DNA of 64,000 nt from positions 57,550,857 to 57,614,856 of the forward strand of contig CM017557.1 in NCBI GenBank assembly GCA_007844125.1. The letters are read 5' to 3'. Below the pieces are notes generated by a model. It made no database searches and was not told where the DNA came from. It saw only the letters and a program-made list of their open reading frames with translations. Shown here piece after piece: positions 55,712 to 64,000 of the stretch. The translations under genes and the position numbers were made by a program. Position 1 is the first letter of the stretch; every line of letters begins with the position of its first letter. The DNA comes from Sinonovacula constricta (taxonomy: Eukaryota; Mollusca; Bivalvia; Cardiida; Solecurtidae).

Positions 55712-55844
55712 ATGATGTAAGGTTTATCAAATGTTAGGAATTTGGGAATAGAAGTTTTAAATTAGTGACACTTTAAGCTTGTGAAATACAAGAAATTTAT
55801 TGTTACTTTTTTAATCTAAGTCATTAATATATACAATATATATT

Positions 55845-56060
55845 TTTACAATTACATACTTAACTCGTAGCCTGCTGTTTAAGTATTAGGCAAATAGTGT
55901 AGATCTAGATCAGCCAGCAGATCCCTGCTGGGACATGACTGATCAGGATCTGCACTACTTTCGGCTCAGTCTCTGTTTATATGTAAATTAACCCTGACAT
56001 GTTACCTAGATAATATGAAAGCAAAAAGCCCCGAGAATTTAGCATGGGTTTATGACCTTA
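55845..56060 (-). repeat. Extended HR module, minus orientation
   Basis: On plus: 'gtagcctgctgtttaagtatta', then the palindrome 55887-55962 (AGGCAAATAGTGTAGATCTA, loop 'gatcagccagcagatccctgctggg', GATCAGGATCTGCACTACTT), then 'ctcagtctctgtttatatg', 'ttaaccctgacatgttacc', 'gaaagcaaaaagccccgagaatttagcat'. The flanks are the reverse complements of those at 25900-26110. Confidence 0.8.
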
Positions 56061-56064
56061 CAAA

Positions 56065-57835
56065 GTACAGAAAATAATTCCATAGTAACTGTTTAATCAT
56101 TAAAGTAATCTGAAAATTTCAGACCAACACACACAAAAAAATAATTTCAACACTAAGTATAAAATATGGATGCATGTCCAAAAACATAATAAACCTTTTT
56201 ATCTTTGCTATATCAAGAATCTTGACATTGAGCATTAGATTGTTTTGTCCAAGTCCACATTACCCCTCCTGAATATTGTTATATTCTTTGTCAGACATTG
56301 TGTTACATCAAACCAAGCAACCAACCAACACACAACAGTACAAAGTACTTCATCTCCACAATATACACTAAAAGTATACTAAAATACCACTTTTATAATG
56401 GTAAAAGGATTGTTAAGTGTTTACTTTTGTATACTAAAAAAGGGTACGAGGTCATTGTCCTATTCATTTGTAAACAAACTAAGTTCTTTATTAAATTATG
56501 GTAGAAGACTAATTTCCTGAATGTCACAAGTGATAACACAGTCAAGGATACAGTAATATGTAAATTATGTCCATTGTCTAGATACAGTATCTGAAGTATG
56601 TTCTTTGTTTTTTGTTGCTGTGTTTTGTTGTTACTATGTGCATTTGGGGCTACTTTTTTGTTTTTAAAATAGTAAAATATTGTTCATTGTGAGCAGAGCT
56701 CTGTATTTTTTTTTGTCAAGTTGATGTTTTTTTAATGACTATATATTTTTCCTATATATAATAATTTGTATAAAAACTAGCAATAGTTTTTTTATAATAA
56801 AAAATGGATGAGGTGACAAGATATATGACTGTTTCATCTCCTTTGTAAGTAATTATAAGAATATATCTTTACAAGCATGTCAAGCAAGCATGTCTTTAGC
56901 TGACTAAACAGCAAAGGATTTAATTCTTTTGCTAAGGGAGGTAATTATTATGACATTATTTGATAAGCCTCAACACCATTACCTCCCCTGACAACTGTAT
57001 CCTTGATAATTTGTATAAGAAAAGGCAACAACTGATACTTTTTTCCCCCAAATAATTAGATTTATACTTCTATAAAAAGAAGGGTATAGAACCAAATACT
57101 ATTCTTTCATTCTTTGATACATGAAATCTGTATATATTGATGTTTTATTATGATATGTAGGTAATCACCTAACATAAAAAGAGTGCCACATACACAAAAC
57201 ACAATAAAATCCACTCATAAATTGATCATATATAAAAATAAAAAGCAAAACCTGAGTATCATAAAAAAATGAATAAACAATGGCAGAATTGTTTTTTTCT
57301 TATTAAGAAACAAACAATTTGTACAAAAATGCTATTATGAAATATTTATTTAAAGCAATCACTTTGTTCACATAATATGTTTAGCCGCCTCAGATAATAA
57401 GGTTTAAACGACAACAAGAACTAACACTGGATATGAGGAATACCCCCAGATATTGCTTTTGCCATATTCTTTATAACCATAAATAAAACAAAAGACCCAA
57501 ACTAATCAAGCCAGTCATAATGTGCATTTGAAATGCAAAACAAAGCATGGTACTTGCGATTCCTGTAAAGTTTCATCAAAAATAAAAAAAATGTAGCAGA
57601 GAAATAGCAGATAAAATCTCTTTTATGGACAGACACACAAACTAACAGACGGACATGAGAGCCCCTGGAAACAATATAGCACCTATATACTCTCAACTAT
57701 GAATAACTAAGGGACATTAATAAATGTAACAAAATATTATAAAATTGTATAAACACAGTTTACATGTTTGAATCCAGAAGCAGTCAGTGCAGAGCACAAA
57801 TTTAGGCTACAACAGCAGAAAAGTTGATTGCTTTC
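56065..57835. other. AT-rich non-coding sequence
   Basis: No repeat family. T-rich sequence near 56590-56800 and A-rich near 57180-57320. Frames at 56298 and 57502 show no motif. Confidence 0.4.
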
Positions 57836-57839
57836 ACTG

Positions 57840-58440
57840 TCAAAGCCTGCTATAAACAAGAAACCACTTATTCTGGGCCAAAGTCTGCAATAAACAAGTA
57901 ATCACAGTTATTGTGGGCCAAAGCCTGCTATTAACAAGAAACAACATTTATTGTGGGCCAAAGACATCTATAAACAAGAAACCAAACTAAGTGTGGGCCA
58001 AAGCCTGCTTTAAAGAAGAAACCATACTTATTGTAGGCCAAGGCCTGCTATAAACAAGAAATCACACTTATTGTGGGCCAAAGCCATCTATAAACAAGAA
58101 ACCAAACTTGGCGTGGGCCAAAGCCTGCTATAAACAAGAAACCATACTTATTGTGGGCCAAAGACTGCTATAAACAAGAAATCACACTTATTGTAGGCCA
58201 AAGCCTGCTTTAATCAAGAAATCACACTTATTGTGGGCCAAAGCCATCTATAAACAAGAAACCAAACTTAGCGTGGGCCAAAGCCTGCTATAAACAAGAA
58301 ACCATACTTATTGTGGGCCAAAGCCTGCTATAAACAAGAAATCACACTTATCGTGGGCCAAAGCCTGCTATAAACAAGAAATCACACTTATTCTTTGTCA
58401 AAGCCTACCATAAACAGGATATCACACTTATCATGGGTTC
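57840..58440 (+). repeat. Minisatellite, 40 bp unit, about 15 copies
   Basis: Unit: AAGCCTGCTATAAACAAGAA ATCACACTTATTGTGGGCCA (written as two halves). A variant unit with AAGCCATCTATAAAC and CCAAACTTAGCG recurs at 57961, 58081 and 58241. It marks blocks that have been copied as groups of 3-4 units. Edge units are most diverged. Confidence 0.97.
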
Positions 58441-58444
58441 CATA

Positions 58445-59595
58445 GCTGGGTATAAGCATCTAAGAATTTAAAACCAAGACTAATAATTACATTTTGACTT
58501 TAACTTGTGACCTATTTGCATTGGCTTTACAAGGTAGTACAGCTCTACGTACTTCCCAACATGAGTCAGTTAATGGTTTCTGTTTCAAAATGCATACTTT
58601 CTGAATTCCTTTATGAGAATTGACCCAATATGATCTGGAGATGCCTTCATTGCAAACCTAAAACTACTTTTGAATATGCTGTAAGAATCCTTCCTTTCAT
58701 CTGTATATTCCCCTGGAATATCTAATTAAATTCCCCTTTTATCAATGGTTTATAAAAAAAGAACAATCCCAAATATCATCTTAGAGCATATGTGAAACTT
58801 TGGAGAGTGGCCAATCAGAGAATGTGTCTCTGTTATGGAGCAGGTTGAGTAAAGAAAAACTGTTTCTTTTAATTAAAAATAATTACAAGGCTTTCTTAAT
58901 ATCCTAATACATCTTAACGGAAGTTCTGTCATGGCTGGTATACTTCAGATTGAAGATTATTAATTGTACCTTAAGATGCTGTCAGGATAATATAAAGAGG
59001 CTGTTTTCAGCCCATATCACCATAACAAAGCAGGTGAGCATTCTTCAGTAAAAGGTGATAGTTAACCCAAAAATCTGTAATTGTCAATTTTAAATAAACA
59101 GATCCAGAAGACTTTGATTCCCTGTTAACCATTAAGTAACCGGGTAAAACAAAAAACAGCAACATATTCAGTATAATACTTATAATTCATAATCCTTTAT
59201 GGAAAGCACTTGGGTAACCGGTACAAAATATGTTTGACATGTACCATAGTATTTACCATACATGTATACCCATATCAAATATAAATTGGTCGTCTGGTTC
59301 AGTCGGTTACCCAAAGCTGAATGACTTAAACCACCAAAACTACACTTAAAACATGTGCAAATTACTACGCCACCTAGTGGTTACTTTATTACGAACAAGG
59401 GAAATTAATTTTCTGCTAATTCATACCTCGAAGGTAGGAAATTATATTAACTTAGAGGAGGACCAAAGGTCTAGTGCTTTTAAATTTCATTACTGAAGAT
59501 AGGGTCTGCATGACAAAGGAAACATCCTATGATTCTGAATAATGTGATAAGCTAAGGCATCTTTTAATGCAAATATATTGAAAGAGTTTATTACA
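58445..59595. other. AT-rich non-coding sequence
   Basis: I see nothing nameable. A possible AT-rich palindrome CATGTACCATAGT/ACCATACATG lies near 59238-59262. Confidence 0.35.
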
Positions 59596-59597
59596 TG

Positions 59598-60030
59598 GCA
59601 CTGACCAATTGTCATACTGGCAAAGTCCTGCTAATTATTGAAATTCCTTTCCATTTGTTTGTTTGTTTGTTTATTGGGTTTATCGTCCCACCAACAGTAT
59701 TTCAGTTATCTGGAGACGGTGTCCACTTGAAGCAGATATAGTGCTGCTTTCACTGTGTATAGCATGCCGTGAACACCTGGCATGATACCACACCCAGTCA
59801 CATTATCCTGACACCAGACCAACCAGTCGTGGAACTACCCTTATATTTGCTTGAGCGTTAGCAAGGGAGCTATGCCAATACCATTTTTAACGACTTTGGT
59901 ATGTCGCGGCCCGGGATCGAACCAGGGGTCTCCCGTACCTGGAGCCGACGCTCTACCGATTGCGCTTTCCATTTGAAAGTTCTTGCCCAAAATCGGACTC
60001 GAAACCCATAGGGTGAGGTGCAGAGGACTT
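59598..60030 (-). repeat. SINE-A, minus orientation, split by a SINE-C
   Basis: The tail 'tggcactgaccaattgtcatactggcaaagtcctgctaattattgaaa' lies at 59598-59646 and the B-box side 'aagttcttgcccaaaatcggactcgaaacccatagggtgagg' at 59976-60030. The mid-body is missing, so this SINE-A had already lost sequence or was degraded before the SINE-C came in. Confidence 0.75.
59658..59964 (-). repeat. SINE-C, 307 bp, with perfect 11 bp TSD
   Basis: Cleanest minus copy. Tail TGTTTGTTTGTTTATTGGGT, 'atcgtcccaccaacagtatttcag', ACGGTGTCCACTTGAAGCAG, 'gataccacacccagtcacattatcctgacacc', 'cttatatttgcttgagcgttagcaaggg', B-box complement in GGGATCGAACCAGGGG, and head ending 'gctctaccgattgcg'. CTTTCCATTTG is repeated exactly at 59647-59657 and 59965-59975. 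The minus frame at 59841-60206 covers its head and is not a gene. Confidence 0.97.
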
Positions 60031-60039
60031 ACGACAGTG

Positions 60040-60226
60040 TTAAGCGTGGCATGACCAACTGGCATGATACCACACCCAATCAACTTTTCTTGACAATGAC
60101 CAACCAGTTGTGGGAGTACTCTTATATTTGTTTTAGTATGGATGACTATACCACTTTCATTTTTACTATTTTTGTGGCCAAGGTTTAATGGGAATGGGGG
60201 ATGCATTCCTCCCCACCAACCAGGTA
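60040..60226 (-). repeat. SINE-C partial, diverged
   Basis: 'tggcatgataccacacccaatcaacttttcttgacaatgaccaaccagttgtggg' then 'cttatatttgttttagtatgg' and a head-like end 'accaaccaggt'. The tail part is missing. Confidence 0.7.
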
Positions 60227-60229
60227 AAA

Positions 60230-60855
60230 GAATAGATTTGTGAAAAAAACCTACATGTAAGCTTAAAAAATACTAAGCTTTTAAAGTTATATTTGTCTGT
60301 CAACTGCTTAGGTAGAAGTTAGGTTTCCTTACTTTGTATATATATCTAGTATTAACTGCAATTAAGTCAAATGGATCTTGATTCATAAACCGCCTCGGGC
60401 CATAAGGTCATGTTTGTTTTATGCTGTTTAGCCAACAGGAGTTAAAAATCTTTATTAACATTCATTTTGATAAAGTTACCATTTATCTCAGTACAATGGG
60501 ACTAGGTGTGCTGCATGCATCTATTATTTTATGTTCAAGGCATGCTATAACGTAAAAGGCAGCATTGCAACTGCTTGACAATGCATATCCTCCATATTGA
60601 TAAATAGTTGCTACACCAAACACAAGAAATGTACTTGAGTTTCAAGTAAACAAGAAGATGGAAAAATGTATTTTTATGAAACTATTTCAACAGGTTCCTA
60701 ACATGAACATTGTGGTCTTATCTAAATCTGTGTACTTTAACATGTATGTTACACAGGCTAGATGATCTCAGCAGATACAACATAACAATACATTGATGAC
60801 TCATTCCAAATTTGACCCTTGTTCTGCCACATTTTGTTTATAGACCCTTTTAATT
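60230..60855. other. AT-rich non-coding sequence
   Basis: A possible small SINE-C relic occurs near 60535-60580 (GGCATGCTATAACGTAAAAGG, CAGCATTGCAACTGC). Otherwise nothing. Confidence 0.35.
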
Positions 60856-60859
60856 TATT

Positions 60860-61160
60860 CTTAGTAACTCTCACATTTAGCCTGCTATTTAAATATTTAT
60901 AAGGCTTAAGAGCTGTCTGATCAGGGTCTACACCATTTGCTGCTCAGTCTCTGTTTATTAGCCTAGGCTAACCCTTTTGAGGCGACGATTTTTATTCGCT
61001 TTTGGATGTTTTTGTTTTTTTTTCAATTTTTGGAAGCAATTGTCTGCACATGTTTAAGTGCTTAAGTCCATGCACAGTCCTGAAAGTATATAAACCCTGA
61101 CATGTAACATATATAATATTAAAGCAAAAAAGACCCCTGAGAATTTAGCATTGGTTTTTA
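60860..61160 (-). repeat. Extended HR module, minus, half palindrome
   Basis: On plus: 'ctcacatttagcctgctatttaaatatttataaggc', then the inner right arm only (GAGCTGTCTGATCAGGGTCT, ACACCATTTGC), 'tgctcagtctctgtttat', then about 110 bp of unrelated sequence, then 'aaaccctgacatgtaacat' and 'attaaagcaaaaaagaccc', 'gagaatttagcattgg'. The missing left arm and inserted block separate it from the copy at 55845. Confidence 0.65.
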
Positions 61161-61226
61161 GCAATCTTTAGCAAAACAAGTACATGCAAGGGTAACTGGA
61201 AATTTTCCTTTTTCCTTAAGAGGAAT

Positions 61227-61410
61227 GAGGCAGCAGATAGTGCAGATCCTGATCAGATCGAAGAAGAGAGATTACTGCTATTCAGCTACATTTCTATATC
61301 TTATAGGCATTGCTGATAATTATTTGGTAGGAATTTCCATTAATAATTTGACACTTTGCAAGTAATTCTGCAGTGAATAATGCAGATTCTGATAGACTGC
61401 TCCCAGCATG
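61227..61410. repeat. Two HR half-copies
   Basis: GGCAGCAGATAGTGCAGATC plus 'ctgatcag' at 61227-61259, and GCAGTGAATAATGCAGATTC plus 'tgatagactgctcccagc' at about 61370-61410. Both are left arms with loop and no matching right arm. Confidence 0.45.
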
Positions 61411-61439
61411 GAAATATCCTGTCATATCCTGTTATTGTG

Positions 61440-61530
61440 CAACAAAGTTCAGCTGAAAACATGTCCCACATGAAGTTTTCGCCAAGACTAGGACTCCAAC
61501 CCGCACAGTTATAGGACCCGTACTTTATCA
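61440..61530 (-). repeat. SINE-A fragment around B-box
   Basis: 'gttcagctgaaaacatgtcccacatgaagttttcgcc' and GGACTCCAACCCGCACAG. The outer parts are missing. Confidence 0.5.
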
Positions 61531-62071
61531 GGGTTAGAAGGGGTATGAAACGTAAATGTGCACCAGAAGTAGTACCCGGATAACCCCTGACTGTTTTGTT
61601 GTTGTTGATATTTTAAGGTAGAAACTTTTGTTTTGTGACTGTATTTGCTATAATTAAAATAATCTAATGCAATTTGGTGCAAAACAAAACTGAAACATTG
61701 TAAAATTATGAAAATGCAAAATAACTGCACTCTATGCTCAATAATGGACGGATCCATTTAGACTGGTACTGTGGTACTGATCACTTCATTGAAAATGTGC
61801 AGCAATACTACGCAAAAATTATGGTGTATATTTTCCGGGGAGGATAACTGTCTTCAATTAGAAAATACATTGGTCTTTCTCGCAATATATAGTTTTGGGG
61901 TTTCCAAAGAAACGGTTTGCTGTTCAATTGCTTCCAAAGTTGTGACATTTACTATAGAGTAAAGAACAAATTCATTCAGAGTCATGTAACCTAGAAAGTC
62001 TGCAAAATAATCTTTCCCCACATGCAAATTTCAGTAAGCATTCCATATAAAGGTGTCATGCTCTAGCATGT

Positions 62072-62137
62072 TGCCAATAATGCTTATCAATATACTAAAG
62101 ACTGTGCCAATAATGCTTATCAATATACTAAAGACTG
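62072..62137 (+). repeat. Perfect tandem duplication, 33 bp x 2
   Basis: TGCCAATAATGCTTATCAAT plus 'atactaaagactg' at 62072-62104 is repeated at 62105-62137. Confidence 0.95.
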
Positions 62138-62479
62138 CAGCAAATCATGCTGAGTGAGAGTTGACCTATCTGGATTTGCAATCTTAGCGAAGGGGTTTGA
62201 TCACTCAGTGTTGGAAGTTTAAGGCAGAGTTAAGGTGGTGTGTTTTGCTGCTCAACATGTCAACATCTCCTGAAAGTAGAACATGATCTTATCTAGCAGG
62301 CTCATGTTGAGACACAAACAAAAACTGTTTGAAAACAATGTGAGGAAATAATGTGCACAATAGGGAAAATATCCTAAGCCACAGGTAGACATTTTTGACA
62401 GTTTTTGTCTCAAATTCTGCAAACTTGAATTATTTTCAATGACTTTATCAGAAAATGCAAAAGAGTCTTGCAATGCATT

Positions 62480-62875
62480 TTTCAAAACAAGAGCACTGCA
62501 AAGCGGAGCAAAATACACCCGTCAATAGAGCAATATGAAACAAACTGCTGTGCACTCTTGTGAAATGCAGTATGGCAAAGTTTTGGACTGTGCTGTGTGT
62601 GGGTTATTGCAGGGAAAACTGAATTTAAAGTAGAATAGCATAAAGAAAATTAAAAAAAAAATCTGCCATCTGCTGTGCACTGTTGTGCAATGAACTCTGG
62701 CATGATTGTGGACTGCAAACTGGGTAAGCCAAAAAAATATCAAAGGGGAATAACATCAAATATACAAAAAATTACATGAGAGTAGTGGCACTTGAGTAGA
62801 AAGGGGCATTACTCAAAAATAAGAAGAGCAGAATGATGGTTCTTGTGCACTGCACTGTTTTTCAATAACATGTAT
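62480..62875. repeat. Possible dispersed repeat with GTGCACTG words
   Basis: CAAGAGCACTGCAAAGCGGA opens the segment, and 'ctgctgtgcactcttgtg', 'ctgctgtgcactgttgtg' and 'cttgtgcactgcactg' recur at about 62552, 62670 and 62842. 'aaaggggaataac' and 'aaaggggcattactcaaaaataa' are further paired phrases. It looks like a composite of short repeats, family unknown. Confidence 0.4.
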
Positions 62876-62904
62876 CCACCTACAGAATTGAAAATCACGA
62901 AACT

Positions 62905-63100
62905 GACAATTTTTCCGTTTCCACTCCATTTCGTTTCCATTTCAGTTGGAAGCGTTCACCGCTCCATTTCCATTCTGCTTCCGTTGTGTTTCCATTTCGT
63001 TTTGTTCGCTTCCAGCGCTGCATTTTAAACGCTCCCAGAGTTTCTATCGTTTCTTCCATTTCTAACGTTTTAATCGTTCCATTTTGCTCCGTTGCGATTG
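62905..63100. promoter_or_regulatory. CpG-retaining TTTCCATTTCG-rich island
   Basis: About a dozen CpG dinucleotides occur in 190 bp, against near absence through most of the window. The plus strand is pyrimidine-rich with repeated TTCCATTTCGTT / TTCCATTTC words. It lies directly upstream of the ATG at 63161. Such CpG retention in a mollusc genome usually marks an unmethylated promoter-type region; the sequence itself may also be a decayed simple repeat. Confidence 0.3.
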
Positions 63101-63160
63101 ATTAAAATAAATTCATTTAATAAATTTCTTAATGTAAAGTACTTCCGGTCTGTTTGCAAA

Positions 63161-63289
63161 ATGACGAAAGAAGTAAACATTCAGGGGAGAGGCAAAAGTC
63201 TTCCATCACATATAAAGGAATCGGCAATAGATTGTTTGCGACGAGGATATTCAGTGTCAGCCACCCGGAGGGAAATTGCAGACACATAA
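63161..63289 (+). CDS. Short ORF resembling a paired-type HTH N-terminus
   Basis: ATG at 63161 (context AAAATGACG) opens 42 codons to TAA at 63287-63289. The peptide has G11, K12, L14, P15, then two predicted helices around residues 17-28 and 33-41 separated by G29: GKSLPSHIKESAIDCLRRG, then a YSVSATRREI helix. This order (G-[RK]-x-L-P, a helix, G, then an ARR/ISRxL-type helix) is that of the first helix-turn-helix of paired domains and of Tc1/mariner-type transposases. The recognition-helix end and all later parts are missing. The +1 frame is open for about 50 codons after the stop (from THNYPPELAETTG), so a frameshift or a missed splice is possible. It may be a transposase remnant, a first exon, or chance. 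Confidence 0.3.
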   Translation: MTKEVNIQGRGKSLPSHIKESAIDCLRRGYSVSATRREIADT

Positions 63290-63299
63290 CTACCCTCCT

Positions 63300-64000
63300 G
63301 AATTAGCCGAAACAACAGGAAACTGTGCTTTAGTTAAAATTAGGCTAATCATGATAAAATGTTTTGCTACTAACCTGTTTTATACACCAGGTATAGATTC
63401 AGAGAGTCCATACATTTCCCATCTAGACTGACCAACAAAAACGTTGAACACACTTTGTATTGTTGTCATTTATTTTCGCGATATATATATCCAAACACTT
63501 ATGCTAAATAACAAATATATTTCACAAACACAATTGCAGCTCTGTCACAATTTTGTTGTCGAAACACTGAATCACCGAATATAGTCAAATAAAGCACAAA
63601 TTAAAATTACAGCTCTCTAAATCGTTTAAGAAGAAATATTACTTTTTGACCCAAATATAAAACCAAATAAATATTGTGGTAATTTAATAATTTCGCACCA
63701 CTTAAATACCATCCACGTTTTAATTGTTTAACTAGAAATCTCGCGCTGATTATTTTCATTGGATATAAGTTATTTTGACGAATTTTTCAATATGACGTTA
63801 TTTTAACACCTTAACCCAAAGTTCTTACCTGACCTACTTGTCTTCACCAGACATCATATCCCGGAATAAACAAACCAGAAATTATTGTCAAATATGGTCC
63901 ATACACATCAAGTATCCTAAAAAGTAACTTCTCTGTGATGTGTTAATTCGCAAAAAAGCGTCATGGTGATACGATCTTAGAATTTGGACGATGACACACA
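63300..64000. other. Window edge with raised CpG content
   Basis: CpG sites recur every 30-60 bp (for example TTCGCG, TCTCGCGCTG, ATGACGTTAT, GCGTCATGG). No repeat family is recognised. Together with the donor-like site at 63827 this fits the flank of a gene start that lies at or beyond the right edge. Confidence 0.3.
63829..63960 (-). other. Possible non-coding first exon, minus strand
   Basis: On minus, GTCAG|GTAAGAAC is a near-perfect splice donor, with the intron beginning at 63828 and running leftward. The bases before it contain short ATG frames (MMSGEDK then stop), so as an exon it would be 5' untranslated. If real, most of this window would be first-intron sequence of a leftward gene. 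The left (upstream) exon limit is arbitrary, and I have no transcript evidence. Confidence 0.2.

Noticed and set aside
57840..58440. CRISPR array
   Set aside because: The unit is a direct 40 bp tandem repeat with no unique spacers, in a eukaryotic context.
59841..60206. 121-codon minus frame
   Set aside because: Covers the SINE-C head, the SINE-A remnant and a second SINE-C piece.
62072..62137. 33 bp direct repeat as an attachment site
   Set aside because: The two copies are strictly adjacent, which fits simple tandem duplication, and no integrated element lies between them.

Overview
The window looks like animal nuclear DNA, most probably from a heterodont bivalve mollusc. It is AT-rich and CpG-poor, has no long open reading frame, no operon-like layout and no rRNA gene, and is full of short non-autonomous repeats. 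The bivalve call rests on memory, not on a search. The tails of two tRNA-headed SINE families here (one with GGTGGAGGAAGACCCCAGAC, one with TATCGTCCCACCAACAG) resemble SINEs I recall from venerid and other clams. The window is best read as a large intron or intergenic stretch, not as a gene-bearing segment.

Layout. 0-36 kb: interspersed repeats in ordinary AT-rich sequence. They are three tRNA-derived SINE families (called SINE-A, SINE-B and SINE-C here), a TTAA-flanked inverted-repeat family (TTAA-MITE, nine copies in the whole window), and a very frequent palindromic repeat of about 75 bp (HR). 36-59 kb: the same repeats plus five minisatellite arrays: 25 bp unit at 39.4-40.5 kb, 13-46 bp composite at 43.4-44.0 kb, 21 bp unit at 44.0-44.5 kb, 46 bp unit at 54.6-55.7 kb and 40 bp unit at 57.8-58.4 kb. 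59-62.5 kb: more SINEs, including a clean nested insertion. 62.9-64 kb: CpG frequency rises, a short ORF resembles a paired-type helix-turn-helix, and there is a consensus splice donor on the minus strand. The right edge may therefore be a promoter or first-exon region.

Repeats give the firmest evidence. Several SINEs carry target-site duplications of 9-14 bp. Two SINEs sit inside older SINE-A copies, and a TTAA-MITE interrupts a SINE-A exactly at a TTAA. These events give a relative history: SINE-A first, then SINE-B, SINE-C and the MITE. The HR palindrome is the most abundant unexplained sequence; in several copies it lies inside a longer conserved module of about 200-280 bp.

No protein-coding gene is established. 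Five small stretches read like exons (10.5, 23.7, 38.0, 47.4 and 63.2 kb) and one looks like a start-codon exon (12.6 kb). All are short and are listed at low confidence. I did not find a defined new biological system. The best leads are the HR module, the TTAA-MITE family and the TGACTCA-bearing minisatellite.
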